Shown piece by piece: positions 37,085-47,900 of a DNA stretch of 64,000 nucleotides (positions within the stretch are counted from its first letter, which is position 1; the number at the start of each line of letters is the position of its first letter). A program made the position numbers and the translations under genes. The stretch comes from Cognaticolwellia beringensis. Its GTDB lineage: Bacteria; Pseudomonadota; Gammaproteobacteria; Enterobacterales; Alteromonadaceae. Where the stretch lies: contig NZ_CP020465.1 in NCBI RefSeq assembly GCF_002076895.1, positions 2,046,001 to 2,110,000 of the forward strand. Reading direction: 5' to 3'. The notes below the pieces were generated by a model, which made no database searches, was not told where the DNA came from, and worked only from the letters and a program-made list of their open reading frames with translations.

Positions 37085-39184
37085 TTAAGCGTTAGAGTAT
37101 TTTTCACGATTTGCTAGCCAACGATTGATCAAAGCGTTAGCCTTTTCTGGGTACTGTCGCCATATCAGCTGGGCTTGCTGCTGCACTTCCGGTATTAAGT
37201 GAGCATCTCGCTGTAGGTCCGCAATTCTTAAATCAGCTAAACCCGTTTGCTTGGTTCCGAGCAATTCACCAGGCCCGCGAATTTCTAGATCTTTTTGTGC
37301 GATAACAAAGCCATCGTTGCTTTCTCTTAGCACATTCAAGCGTTTAGTAGCCGTTTTAGTCAGCGGAGCTTTGTACATTAATACACAGTGAGAGGCGACT
37401 GAACCACGACCGACACGACCACGTAATTGATGTAGTTGTGCTAAGCCTAAGCGTTCAGGATTTTCAATTACCATGAGGCTAGCATTGGGTACGTCAACGC
37501 CCACTTCGATTACGGTTGTTGCCACTAACACGTCGAGTTCGCCAAGTTTAAAGCGCTCCATTACGGCTTGTTTTTCGTCGGCTTTCATTCGACCGTGTAC
37601 TAAACCTATTTTTAACCCGGATAACTGCTCTTGCAAGTGCACAGCGGTATCTTCAGCCGCTTGGCATTGCAGAACCTCAGACTCTTCAATCAAGGTACAA
37701 ACCCAGTAGGCTTGACGGCTGTCGTTTGTGCAACCTTGACGAATACGTTCAATGACATCGTCTCGTCGACTGTCTGGTAACGCAATGGTGGTAATAGGCG
37801 TTCGCCCTGGTGGCAATTCATCAATTACTGAAGTGTCTAAATCTGCATAAGCTGTCATTGCCAAGGTACGAGGAATAGGTGTGGCTGTCATAATTAACTG
37901 GTGTGGATAATTTCCTTGCCATGCGCCTTTTTCACGTAATGATAAACGCTGATGGACACCAAACTTATGTTGTTCATCAATAATAATCAGTGCGAGTTTG
38001 TTGAATATTACTTGCTCTTGAAACAAGGCATGGGTGCCAATGACCATTTGCATATTGCCATTCTCAATGTGCTCTAAGGCATTGCGTCTTGCTTTGGCTT
38101 TGGTTTTACCGACCAGCCAGCCTACCGAAATGGAAAGCGGCTCAAACCATTTTTGAAAATTAATCGCATGTTGTTCAGCCAATATCTCTGTCGGTGCCAT
38201 TAAAGCAACTTGAAAGCCTTGGCCAATAGCGGTTAACGCGGCTAATGCGGCAACCAGTGTTTTACCTGAACCAACATCACCTTGTACTAAACGCATCATA
38301 GGCACGGGTTTGAGTAAGTCGGTACGTATTTCTGCAGTAACTCTTGCTTGTGCTCCTGTGGGTGTAAATGGTAATGACGCCAAAAAGCTTTTCTCTAGCT
38401 GTGTATCTGTTGCCAAAACTACTGCTGGGTGGTGATCGTTAGCGGCTCTTAATTTCAACATGCTGAGATTATGGGCTAATAACTCTTCTTTGATCAGCCT
38501 AAGCTGCGCCGGATGTTTGCCTGCTTCCATTAAAACAACTGAGGTATCTGGAGGAGGTCGATGAATTAAGGCTAATGCTTCAGCTAAAGAGTATTGTTGA
38601 TGGCTGATTTCCGCGGGTAATAATTCTTCTACATGGCCGCGTTTTAAGCGGATTAAAGCTTGCTCGGTTAAATTACGTAAAGATATTTGCCGTAAACCAT
38701 CGGTCGTTGAATAGACTGGTGTCAGGGTTTCTTCTGCAGGAGTTAAGGGTTGATCTTGATCTAGCGCTTTATATTCTGGATGCACCATTTCAAAACCACG
38801 CATACCGCGATTAACTTCACCATAACAGCGAATATTAAGCCCAATAGCTAAGCTATTTTTTTGGCTAGCTGAAAAATGAAAAAAACGCAGATTGATGCTA
38901 CCTGTACCATCATTGATAGTTACTAGCATCATTCTGCGCTTGCCTTGTATGATCTCGTTTTGCGTGACCTCACCAATGATATTGGTAAATATACCGGCCA
39001 TAAGATCACGAACAGCAGTTACACGTGTGCGGTCTTCGTAACGAAGCGGTAAATGAAATAGTAAGTCTTGTAGTGAAACTAAACCTACTTTTTCTAGCTT
39101 AACTGCCATACCTGGGCCAACGCCTTTTAAGGTAGTGACTGGAATTTGGGCTAAATTAGATAACGCTTCCATTGTGCGAGACAC
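37085..39184 (-). CDS. recG: ATP-dependent DNA helicase RecG
   Basis: This protein of about 699 residues has an N-terminal wedge OB-fold domain (TLKGVGPGMAVKLEKVGLVSLQDLLFHLP). Superfamily 2 motifs follow: Walker A GDVGSGKTLVA, motif II IIDEQHKFGV, motif III TATPIPRTLA and motif VI QLRGRVGRG. RecG reverses stalled replication forks and processes branched DNA. I chose the GTG at 39184, which has AAGGGAG six bases upstream; a frame open to 39271 would overlap trmH by 58 bases. It closes the block gmk-rpoZ-spoT-ridA-trmH-recG. Confidence 0.95.
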   Translation of the reverse strand: MSRTMEALSNLAQIPVTTLKGVGPGMAVKLEKVGLVSLQDLLFHLPLRYEDRTRVTAVRDLMAGIFTNIIGEVTQNEIIQGKRRMMLVTINDGTGSINLRFFHFSASQKNSLAIGLNIRCYGEVNRGMRGFEMVHPEYKALDQDQPLTPAEETLTPVYSTTDGLRQISLRNLTEQALIRLKRGHVEELLPAEISHQQYSLAEALALIHRPPPDTSVVLMEAGKHPAQLRLIKEELLAHNLSMLKLRAANDHHPAVVLATDTQLEKSFLASLPFTPTGAQARVTAEIRTDLLKPVPMMRLVQGDVGSGKTLVAALAALTAIGQGFQVALMAPTEILAEQHAINFQKWFEPLSISVGWLVGKTKAKARRNALEHIENGNMQMVIGTHALFQEQVIFNKLALIIIDEQHKFGVHQRLSLREKGAWQGNYPHQLIMTATPIPRTLAMTAYADLDTSVIDELPPGRTPITTIALPDSRRDDVIERIRQGCTNDSRQAYWVCTLIEESEVLQCQAAEDTAVHLQEQLSGLKIGLVHGRMKADEKQAVMERFKLGELDVLVATTVIEVGVDVPNASLMVIENPERLGLAQLHQLRGRVGRGSVASHCVLMYKAPLTKTATKRLNVLRESNDGFVIAQKDLEIRGPGELLGTKQTGLADLRIADLQRDAHLIPEVQQQAQLIWRQYPEKANALINRWLANREKYSNA

Positions 39185-39213
39185 CGCAGGCTCCCTTGCT
39201 GTAAGTTTTTTGA

Positions 39214-39924
39214 TTATTCGTCGTCGATTTTCTTCCAAGCATCTTGAGTCATTTGCATTTGCTGCCACCATTGCTCTGATGCAACAATTTGTCCATCGTC
39301 ATCGATTTCAGGGTACGGTAAGCCTTTGCGCTGGCAGGCAGTTGCAAAAATAGGATGACCACCTTCAAACAATATCCGTTGACGGCGTTGATGGCTTATT
39401 CTTGGTTGTTGATATAACCCCGCCGCTTGACGTTGGCGTTGGGCTTCATATAACACGACAGAACAAGCAACAGAGACATTTAATGACTGCACCATACCTA
39501 CCATCGGAATAACGATATCTTGATCGGCCATTTCAAGTGCTTTTGCCGAGGCGCCAAATTTTTCTTGTCCAAGAATAATAGCTGTTGGTTTGGTATAGTC
39601 AATTTCACGAAAGTCGACCGCAGTATCTGATAAGTTAGTTACCAATACCTGCATGCCTTGTTTTTTTAATTCGTTGATTGCATCTTCGGTCTTACTGTAA
39701 TCATGCACATCTATCCAGTTTTGACTACCTGCAGCACTGCCACCAGAAAGCCGCATGGTTTCATTTTTCCATACCGCATGCACATCGCTAATACCGATGG
39801 CGTCTGCTGTACGAACGACAGCGGCTAAGTTATGGGTTTTGTGCACGCCTTCCATACAAACGGTTAAATCAGGTTGACGTTGATCTAACATGCTGTTAAT
39901 TCTTTGTAGTCTATCCGGTGTCAT
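39214..39924 (-). CDS. trmH: tRNA (guanosine-18-2'-O)-methyltransferase
   Basis: This 236-residue SPOUT-class enzyme methylates the ribose of G18 in the tRNA D-loop using SAM. Its three motifs are visible: NLAAVVRTADAIGI, AIILGQEKFGAS and IPMVGMVQSLNVSVACSVVLYEA. The opening QRQPDLTVCMEGVHKTHN matches E. coli TrmH (229). It lies between ridA and recG, with recG starting 29 bases downstream. Confidence 0.95.
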   Translation of the reverse strand: MTPDRLQRINSMLDQRQPDLTVCMEGVHKTHNLAAVVRTADAIGISDVHAVWKNETMRLSGGSAAGSQNWIDVHDYSKTEDAINELKKQGMQVLVTNLSDTAVDFREIDYTKPTAIILGQEKFGASAKALEMADQDIVIPMVGMVQSLNVSVACSVVLYEAQRQRQAAGLYQQPRISHQRRQRILFEGGHPIFATACQRKGLPYPEIDDDGQIVASEQWWQQMQMTQDAWKKIDDE

Positions 39925-40000
39925 ATACTTGTTCTAAAGTTGCGTTAAATATTGGCAAGTTTTGTCAATCTAGCTTGCCGGTAAAATATCGAGCTCAGCA

Positions 40001-40390
40001 TTAACTGTAATTTGGTAATTCCATAATGCCGTCAATTTCGATTGCCACGTCTTTTGGTAATCGAGCCACTTGTACCGCAGCACGTGCCGGATAAGGTTGT
40101 TGAAAGTATTGGCTCATAATTTCATTCACTGTGGCGAAATTGGTAAGATCTTGTAAAAATATATTCACTTTCACCATGTCATTAATGTTGCCACCAGCAG
40201 CTTCACATACGGCAACAATATTTTTAAATACTTGTTGAGTCTGCTCGGCAAAGTCTTCTGAAACGATTTCCATTGTTTCAGGTACTAAAGGAATTTGGCC
40301 TGAAAGATAGACGGTATTATTGACTTTTACCGCTTGGCTATAGGTACCGATTGCACTGGGTGCTTGGTCTGTATTAATAATTGTTTTCAT
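40001..40390 (-). CDS. ridA: Reactive intermediate/imine deaminase
   Basis: This 129-residue YjgF/RidA protein hydrolyses the enamine and imine intermediates released by PLP enzymes such as threonine dehydratase (IlvA). The substrate-binding Arg is in [14 protein letters not shown], with the Glu of [11 protein letters not shown] near the end. It follows spoT by 14 bases and is probably cotranscribed. Its main known client, IlvA, is encoded 12 kb away in this window. Confidence 0.95.
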   Translation of the reverse strand: MKTIINTDQAPSAIGTYSQAVKVNNTVYLSGQIPLVPETMEIVSEDFAEQTQQVFKNIVAVCEAAGGNINDMVKVNIFLQDLTNFATVNEIMSQYFQQPYPARAAVQVARLPKDVAIEIDGIMELPNYS

Positions 40391-40404
40391 CGTTTTTCCT
40401 AATG

Positions 40405-42513
40405 CTATTTGTTACGCACAACGCGCTGAACATAGTCCATAACTTTAATTTTTCGAATGATGTCGGCAAGGTGAACCCTGTTACGACAAGTAATTTCCAT
40501 ATCAATGAGATATAGTCCAGAATCTTTTTCGCCTGAATTGAGCGTGTGAACATTTGAACCACAACGAGCCACTACATTGGTTAATGCGGCGAGCGCCCCT
40601 TTATGATTGAGAATGTCGATACGTAACTTGGCGATGAAGTCGCGATCGATATCAGTATCCCACCTAACAGGGAATAAGCTACCTTGCTCATGACCTTTAT
40701 TATTCCTGCAACCTTGTTGATGTACCATCAAACCTTTGCCTGGACTTAAATAGGCCAGTATAGAATCACCAGGAATAGGTCGACAACACTTACCATAACT
40801 CACCATCATGCCTTCTGTACCTTTAATGGGCATTTTGTTTTTAGTCATGGTGGGTTTTAGCTCTGACTCTTCGGTAAATTCGTCTTTTAAACGCTTCGCT
40901 ATCCCTATGCTAAGTGCATTACCAAGACCAATATTGATCAGTAATTCTTCAATGGTTTTATTGCCTGTATCTTTAACCACTTGGGCCAGTTTATCTTGGT
41001 CAATGTCTGCTAGTTTTGTTGCACCTAACGCATGACTAAGTAAGCGTTTGCCCAAGGCAAGCGATTCTGTTTTTTCTTGTGAGCGTAAGTAGGTACGAAT
41101 TTGCAAGCGTGCTTTGGCAGTAACAACAAAATTTAACCAAGTAGCGTTAGGTCTTGCCGCGGTAGAAGTTACGACCTCAATGGTTTGTCCAGAATCTAAT
41201 GGTTGGCTTAACGGAAAAGGTTTACGCTCAACTTTGACGCCAACGCATGAGTTACCAACATCCGTATGTACTGCATAAGCAAAATCGACAGCTGTTGCCC
41301 CCATCGGCAATTCGACAATACGACCGTCGGGTGTGAAAACATAAATTTCTTCTGGAAATAAATCAGATTTTACATTTTCAATAAACTCAAATGAGCTGCC
41401 AGCACTTTGTTGTAACTCTAATAAACTTTGCATCCAACGACGTGCTTTCATTTGTGCCGTGGTGCCATTGTCTTCGCCGTCTTGTTTATACAACCAATGG
41501 GCTGCAACACCTTTGTCAGCCATTTGGTCCATGTCGTTGGTACGAATTTGAATTTCTACGGGAATACCATGAGGGCCAATTAAAGACGTATGCAGTGATT
41601 GGTAACCATTGGTTTTTGGAATGGCAATATAATCTTTAAATCGTGATTCAATGGGTTTGTATAAATTATGGGCGGCCCCTAAAGCGCGATAGCAATCATC
41701 AATTTTATCACCAACGATAATTCTAAAGGCATAAATGTCCATGACTTCATTGAACATGAGTTCTTTGTTGCGCATCTTTCGATAGATAGAGTAAAGGTGT
41801 TTTTCTCGGCCAAGCACTTGTGCTTTTATACCGTTTTCCGCTAACCGGTTGGTTATTTCTTCTTGGATATTATTGATAATTTCTTTGCGATTACCACGCG
41901 CTTGTTTAATCGCTGATTTTAAGGCGCGAGAACGCATAGGATAAAGCGCTTCAAAACCTAATTCTTCTAGCTCGTTTTTAACATCGTGAATACCGAGACG
42001 ATTGGCGATAGGCGCATAAATATCTAAGGTTTCACGGGCAATGCGTCGACGCTTATCTGGTCTCAATGAGCCTAAAGTTCGCATATTATGGGTGCGATCG
42101 GCAAGCTTAATCAAAATAACGCGAATATCTTGCACCATGGCTAAGATCATTTTACGGAAGTTTTCCGCTTGCATTTCTTCTTTATTATCGAATTTTAACT
42201 TATCGAGCTTGCTAACACCTTCAACCAACTCGGCCACAGTATGACCAAAGAGTTCAGCTAATTGATCTTTAGTTACCGGTGTATCTTCGATCACGTCGTG
42301 CAGTAAAGCTGCCATTAAAGTTTCGTGATCTAAATGCATTTTGGCGAGATTTAGTGCAACCGCGACAGGATGGGTAATGTATGGCTCACCACTAGAACGC
42401 ATTTGGCCATCGTGAGCCTCACGCGCAACAATATAGGCCTGTTTCAACAGATCAATTTGTACTTTTGACAGATAACTTGATACGTGTTCTTTTAGTGGTT
42501 CAAAAAGGTACAC
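40405..42513 (-). CDS. spoT: Bifunctional (p)ppGpp synthetase/hydrolase
   Basis: This 702-residue protein, the same length as E. coli SpoT, controls the stringent response. The N-terminal HD hydrolase domain has HDVIEDTPV and [14 protein letters not shown]. The synthetase domain has [20 protein letters not shown] and [25 protein letters not shown] domain ([25 protein letters not shown]), a zinc-finger/CC region ([13 protein letters not shown]) and a C-terminal ACT domain follow. A strong terminator separates it from rpoZ, so it may have its own promoter in the 191-base gap. Confidence 0.97.
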   Translation of the reverse strand: MYLFEPLKEHVSSYLSKVQIDLLKQAYIVAREAHDGQMRSSGEPYITHPVAVALNLAKMHLDHETLMAALLHDVIEDTPVTKDQLAELFGHTVAELVEGVSKLDKLKFDNKEEMQAENFRKMILAMVQDIRVILIKLADRTHNMRTLGSLRPDKRRRIARETLDIYAPIANRLGIHDVKNELEELGFEALYPMRSRALKSAIKQARGNRKEIINNIQEEITNRLAENGIKAQVLGREKHLYSIYRKMRNKELMFNEVMDIYAFRIIVGDKIDDCYRALGAAHNLYKPIESRFKDYIAIPKTNGYQSLHTSLIGPHGIPVEIQIRTNDMDQMADKGVAAHWLYKQDGEDNGTTAQMKARRWMQSLLELQQSAGSSFEFIENVKSDLFPEEIYVFTPDGRIVELPMGATAVDFAYAVHTDVGNSCVGVKVERKPFPLSQPLDSGQTIEVVTSTAARPNATWLNFVVTAKARLQIRTYLRSQEKTESLALGKRLLSHALGATKLADIDQDKLAQVVKDTGNKTIEELLINIGLGNALSIGIAKRLKDEFTEESELKPTMTKNKMPIKGTEGMMVSYGKCCRPIPGDSILAYLSPGKGLMVHQQGCRNNKGHEQGSLFPVRWDTDIDRDFIAKLRIDILNHKGALAALTNVVARCGSNVHTLNSGEKDSGLYLIDMEITCRNRVHLADIIRKIKVMDYVQRVVRNK

Positions 42514-42632
42514 CCAGCATTTCCTTTATGATTATTTTCGCTATGATAGGTTAGAATACGTTTATTTTATGGTTATGCCAATGTTTTAGCGCACTTGCAT
42601 GAGTATTTGCCATAAAAATAGCCAGATAATAA

Positions 42633-42670
42633 AAAACGCGTAAATCACATTGATGTAATTTACGCGTTTT
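42633..42670 (-). terminator. Terminator between rpoZ and spoT
   Basis: The stem AAAACGCGTAAAT with ATTTACGCGTTTT (13 bp) is followed by T residues on the minus strand. It lies 35 bases after the rpoZ stop codon. It would end gmk-rpoZ transcripts or reduce readthrough into spoT. Confidence 0.85.
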
Positions 42671-42704
42671 GAATGTTACGACTAACCTTAAAGGTTAGTA
42701 ATAA

Positions 42705-42980
42705 TTATTGGTTTCCACCAACAATTGCTGCAACAGCTGCTAATTCAGCAGAATCTTGTTGTACTTGCTCATGCTTATCAGAACGGTCCATTACTTCAGT
42801 AGTAATTAGGCCAGCCTCGATTTCACGTAAAGCAATTACTGTTGGTTTGTCATTTTCAGGGTCTACCAATGGTTCTTTACCGCCCGTAGCAATTTGACGA
42901 GCACGACGAGATGCGATTAACACCAAGTCAAAACGATTACCGACTTTTTCTACGGCATCTTCAACAGTTACGCGAGCCAT
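42705..42980 (-). CDS. rpoZ: RNA polymerase omega subunit
   Basis: This 91-residue protein starts [30 protein letters not shown], the standard omega sequence, and matches E. coli RpoZ in length. Omega helps assemble beta-prime and forms part of a ppGpp site; the ppGpp enzyme SpoT is encoded next to it. It follows gmk by 74 bases. A short perfect palindrome, ACTAACCTT-AAGGTTAGT, overlaps its stop region (42681-42698). Confidence 0.97.
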   Translation of the reverse strand: MARVTVEDAVEKVGNRFDLVLIASRRARQIATGGKEPLVDPENDKPTVIALREIEAGLITTEVMDRSDKHEQVQQDSAELAAVAAIVGGNQ

Positions 42981-43054
42981 TTGGTCACTCCAACAATTAA
43001 ATTTATAAAATAGTCGCGTAGTTTACTTGATCCACAGGCAAGTAAGCAAGCACT

Positions 43055-43678
43055 CTACGCTAATAAATCATCAAATAAACTTTGGTGCTCGCAGGCTTGC
43101 TGACTTCTCTTTAAGCGTTGGTTGTTAACGACAGTGGTTAAATCTGCTAATGCCTGATCGAAATCATCATTAACAATAATATAATCAAACTCTTGATAAT
43201 GTGAGCATTGAGCTTGCGCTTCGTCCATTCGGGCTTGAATGACTTCTTCACTGTCTTGGCCTCGGCCACGTAAGCGATTTTCTAATTCTTGCTTTGATGG
43301 TGGGCTAATAAATATCGTTGTTACGTCAGGCTTCTTCATTCTAACTTGTTGTGCACCTTGCCAATCAATATCAAGAAAAACATCAATCCCTTGAGCAAGT
43401 TGTTGATCAATAGCAATTTCACTGGTGCCGTAGAAATTACCAAATACCTCAGCGTATTCGTAAAAGTGTTTGTCAGCAATTGATTGTTTAAACTGGTCTT
43501 TACTAACAAAGTGATAGTGCTGTCCGTCAACTTCGCCGGGACGAGGCAGGCGAGTTGTGTGTGAAACAGAAACTTGCATGGGTCTCGGTGATGTTTGTTT
43601 AAGTAAGGCGGAGATTAAACTCGATTTACCTGCACCACTTGGGGCAGATAGAATGAAAAGATTGCCTTTAGTTGTCAC
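43055..43678 (-). CDS. gmk: Guanylate kinase
   Basis: This 207-residue enzyme phosphorylates GMP to GDP with ATP. The P-loop is [12 protein letters not shown], the GMP-binding region is [21 protein letters not shown], and the lid includes [19 protein letters not shown]. Length equals E. coli Gmk (207). It is the first gene of the gmk-rpoZ pair, placed so that guanine nucleotide supply, RNA polymerase omega and ppGpp control are neighbours. Confidence 0.97.
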   Translation of the reverse strand: MTTKGNLFILSAPSGAGKSSLISALLKQTSPRPMQVSVSHTTRLPRPGEVDGQHYHFVSKDQFKQSIADKHFYEYAEVFGNFYGTSEIAIDQQLAQGIDVFLDIDWQGAQQVRMKKPDVTTIFISPPSKQELENRLRGRGQDSEEVIQARMDEAQAQCSHYQEFDYIIVNDDFDQALADLTTVVNNQRLKRSQQACEHQSLFDDLLA

Positions 43679-43992
43679 AATTTATCCTTTGCAGCTGAGT
43701 AAATAGCAGCTAATAGTAATACCAAATGAAATAATGCGTCTAGCGCTTCAGCGTGAGCTTAAAAAAATACATTGTGCATAAACAGACTTATGCTAAGTGA
43801 CAACATCAGAGTCGTTTAACTTATGCACTCATGTGGACGTATTTTTCATACATTTTAAGCCATTATCAATTTGCGACTGAATTGGGCATCGTTTCAATTG
43901 GTATAGTCAATATGAATGGCGCGCACTATACCTAAATTTTGTCGTTTTTCCCATTAATTTGTCCTCGCAAAGCGGAGCGGTTTTCAATTTAA
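43679..43992. repeat. Intergenic element flanked by inverted repeats (MITE-like)
   Basis: The 314-base gap holds a segment of about 186 bases (43719-43904) whose ends are inverted copies. The left end, ATACCAAATGAAATAATGC, and the reverse complement of the right end agree at 16 of 19 positions. Inside, weaker symmetry continues (GCTTAAAA, AATAC and GTGCATAA occur on both arms), giving an overall imperfect palindrome. No reading frame or transposase is present. It looks like a short non-autonomous repeat or a decayed palindromic element in the gmk promoter region. Confidence 0.5.
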
Positions 43993-44970
43993 TTAGGAAA
44001 CGTCGAGAGGGATTTTCTGGTTGTTTAGATCAAGTTCTAGCAGGCTGAAGGCATTTCTGGAGTCATTTTTAACTGAATATAACCGCTCATCAGCTTGTTG
44101 AATAACTTGTTCAATACTGATGTTTTTATTGGGAATTAATTGCACTGCGCCAATACTTACCGAGACATGGTAAGTATTGTTAACCGCGTGATGTGGAATA
44201 GCGAGCTCAGTTATACTGTTAAGGCAAGCCGACAATACCGTTGACGCTGTAAAGCTTTTTGAAACCGGGAAGTAAAAATAAAATTCTTCTCCGCCACAGC
44301 GAAAAATAGCGCCATGATAATCATATAGCTGTCGTTTAATGGTGTTTGCAATTTTGCGCAGCACCAGATCACCTTGATGATGTCCGTAATGATCATTATA
44401 TTTTTTAAAGTGGTCTACATCGATAATGCCATACACCATTGTACTTTGTGCTTGTTTAGCAAGCAGCCAGCTTTCGGTGCTATCTTGTAGCCATTTTCGT
44501 CGATTAGGTAATTCCGTCAAACTGTCGAATAAAGCAAATTTTTTCAATAAATTTCGTTGGCGAATAATTTCTAAATGAGTATTAACACGTGCCCGAACAA
44601 TACTGGAATTAAAAGGTTTTTGAATATAGTCACAGGCGCCCAGCTTTAAGCCTTTTTCTTCATTTTTTACGTCTTGTAAACCGGTAATGAAAATCACTGG
44701 AATATTGGTCAATTTCGGGTGTAGTTTTAGCTTTATCATTAGCTCAAAACCGTCTTCTTCAGGCATGAGAATATCCAATAAAATAATATCAGGATTTTCT
44801 TGTAAGGCGTGCTGAAAGCCCTGTTTAGCACTCTTACATGCCACAACGTTATAATGGTCTTTAAAAATAGATGCTAGCACTTTTAAGTTTACGCTTTCAT
44901 CGTCTATACACAATATAGTGTAACGTTGTTCATTTGCTCTACGGCGTTCTTCCATGTTGAACTGCGGCAT
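43993..44970 (-). CDS. Response-regulator diguanylate cyclase (REC-GGDEF)
   Basis: This 325-residue protein has an N-terminal receiver domain (about 16-135) with the acidic pair in CIDDES and the phosphorylation Asp66 in IILLDILMPEEDG. A GGDEF domain (about 145-315) follows with FDSLTELPNRRKW and the active-site GGEEF at 226-230. The position for the inhibitory RxxD reads DYHG, so the feedback site is absent. It should make c-di-GMP when phosphorylated. It starts 22 bases after the giant hybrid kinase gene on the same strand, so that protein, which ends in an Hpt domain, is the obvious phosphodonor. Confidence 0.9.
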   Translation of the reverse strand: MPQFNMEERRRANEQRYTILCIDDESVNLKVLASIFKDHYNVVACKSAKQGFQHALQENPDIILLDILMPEEDGFELMIKLKLHPKLTNIPVIFITGLQDVKNEEKGLKLGACDYIQKPFNSSIVRARVNTHLEIIRQRNLLKKFALFDSLTELPNRRKWLQDSTESWLLAKQAQSTMVYGIIDVDHFKKYNDHYGHHQGDLVLRKIANTIKRQLYDYHGAIFRCGGEEFYFYFPVSKSFTASTVLSACLNSITELAIPHHAVNNTYHVSVSIGAVQLIPNKNISIEQVIQQADERLYSVKNDSRNAFSLLELDLNNQKIPLDVS

Positions 44971-44992
44971 TGTTTACTACCTCCATACCAAG

Positions 44993-47900
44993 CTACTTTA
45001 CGTCGCTTATTTTTTTCTCCAAGACTAATAATGCAGCTAAAGCTTCATCAAAGTCAAAGTTATTGACCAGTTTTAGGATGTTAACTATGTGCTGGTGGTA
45101 AGGTGTTTCATGGCCAATAGCCATTAATTCTTTCGTAATATCTTCTGCTTTAATGTTTGCGGATATTAAGCAAGGTTTTAATTTCGCTATAATTTTTTTA
45201 GCTTCTTTGATATTAAATGCTTGATCAGTTTGTATAACGGTCGTGTGATTATAAATGCGATTTAATTGGCTAATAATAAAGTCTAAATGTTTGATAACTT
45301 TGTTAAGTTTTAGTTCAATATGCAAACCTTGATGATGAATTTCGTTTTCGAGAGCGTTCGCACAGGTAGCTAATTCAAAAGCACCTATATATTGTGCTGC
45401 TGTTTTTAACGAATGCGCACTGCGATAAAGTATGTCCATTTGTGCCAATTTATAACATTGCACCATTGCTTGTGACTGCACTTGATAATTTAACCAAAAG
45501 TCATGAATAATTTCAGTATAAAGGTCTTCTTTGCCCTGAATATTTTTAACAGCTTCATCAACCGCTAAAACGGTTTCTTGGCGCAGTTTAGCTAATATGT
45601 CTTTTGAGTCGTTCGATTTCTCCGTGTTAGCTGATTTATTCTGTACAGTGTTTCTGGGCTTAATTAAGTACTGATTCAGTGTTTTGTATAATAATTCAGG
45701 GTCAATAGGTTTGGTTAGATGAAGGTTCATGCCGGCTGCGAGACTTTTTTCTACATCGCCTTTCATCGCGTGTGCGGTCATGGCAATAATGGGCAAGTCT
45801 TGTAATTTTAAGGTTTGTCGAATTTCTTTAGTAGCAGTCAACCCATCCATTTCAGGCATTTGAATATCCATCAAGACTAAATCGAAGGTTTTAGTGGCCA
45901 TTTTCTCTAGGGCAATACGGCCATTTTCTGCACATTCAACGGATATTTTTGTGTCGGCTAGAAACTCTTTCGCCACTTGTTGGTTGATCATATTATCTTC
46001 AACCAACAACACGGTATAGGCGCTTAAATTCGGAGCTATAAATTCTGGATGGACATTTTCGACGGTAATACGTTCGCTCTCTTTACTTAATAATTCAATA
46101 ATGGCGTCAGCTAACACAGATTGATTAATAGGTTTTTCAATAAAATCATTAATTCCAACATTAATGGCTAAAGCTTTTGCTTCGTTTTTATCGTAAGCAG
46201 AAACCATTAATATGTGTGGAAGCTTCGTTTGTGCTTGTGCATGAATTTTTTTAGTTGCTTCAATGCCGTCCATTTCAGGCATTTTCCAATCCATCATGAC
46301 AATATCATAGGGGGTACCATTTTTTTCCGCAGTTAAAACCGCATCTAAAGCCTGTGCCCCATTTTCTACACCATCGGCAGAAATTTCAATATAAGATAAA
46401 GCTTCAATCAACACTTTTCTGGCAATATTACTATCATCAGCAACTAAAACTTTTAAGTTGCTTAGCATATGACGATTAACGGCTGGGATAATTTCAGCTA
46501 TGTTTTCTGCATGCTCAAATTCTGCAGTAAAGCTAAATGTTGAGCCTACGTTTAGTTCGCTTTTTAGCGAAATTTCTCCATTCATAAGCTCGGTCAACTG
46601 CTTACTTATTGCTAAGCCTAAACCCGTTCCTCCGTATTTACGGGTTACTGAATCGTCGGCTTGGGTAAATGATTGAAATAATCCTTGTTGCTGTTCCTTA
46701 CTCATGCCTATACCTGTGTCATGTACTGAAAATTTTAGGTAATTTGTTAGACTATTTTCCCTGTGTTTCTCAATGCAGATATGAATAGACCCTGTATGAG
46801 TAAATTTTAAAGCGTTGTTAGCCAGGTTAACAATAACTTGCTGCAAACGCAGTGGGTCACCCATTAATATTTTTGGTACATCGGGGGCTATATCAATAAC
46901 AAATTCTAAACCCTTTTCATGCACTTTAAATGTACAAATATTTACCACTCTTTGTAGCATTTCATAAAGAGAAAACTCTATACACTCTAGTGTTAGTTTC
47001 TCGGCTTCTATTTTTGAAAAATCTAAAATGTCATTAATTAAGGCTAATAGTGACTTTGAAGAGTCTTGTATTTTTTCTAAATAATCTTGTTGATTAACTG
47101 ATAGTTCAGTACGCAAAGCTAATTGAGATAAACCAATGACGGCATTCATTGGCGTTCTAATTTCGTGGCTCATATTAGCTAAAAAATTAGATTTAGCTTG
47201 GCTTGCCTGCTCTGCTTTAATTTTTTCTTCAGCTAACTCTTTGGTACGATCGTAAATTTGATTTTCGAGATTACGACTGTAATTTAGTATCAACTGGTAA
47301 AGCTTGGCATTATCAAAAGAAATAGCGGTTTGATCAGCAAGAAATTGTAAAACATTCACCCGTTCATCGCTAAATACGCCTTCAACATCGTAATGCTCGA
47401 GATAGACAACACCTTGTAAATTACCTTTGACAATACTAGGAAAGCAGAGAATTGATTTCGGCTGACGGTCTGCAAAATAGGGGTCAGATAAAAAATGCTC
47501 TTGAACACTGTTATGAGTTAATATTTGTGCTTTTAATGTGCGAGAAACAAGGTTAATAATAGAGTAAGGCAATTCCTGCTGTGTCGTGTTAGCAATGCCA
47601 TCACTCGACAAGGCGATTTCGAGCTTTAAAATGCCATTACTTTGTAATAATAAGGCACCATTTTGAGCGCCAGCGTTTTCAATAATGATGACCATCATGC
47701 GATGCAAATATGCAGATAAGTCGATTTCACCACTTAAGGTTTCAGACGCTTTAAGAACAGAAGTAAGATCAAGTGCTTGAGTATTGTTATGTTGTTGATA
47801 ACTTGGCAGGTTATCTCGGTGATGACTTTGCACTGTTAAAAGTGATTGATGTGAGATTAATAATTGTTGGGCTTTATTATTGGCGCCCCACATTTGATAA

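Noticed and set aside
39185..39271. Longer recG frame reaching 39271
   Set aside because: It would overlap trmH; the GTG at 39184 has a strong Shine-Dalgarno and gives normal RecG length.
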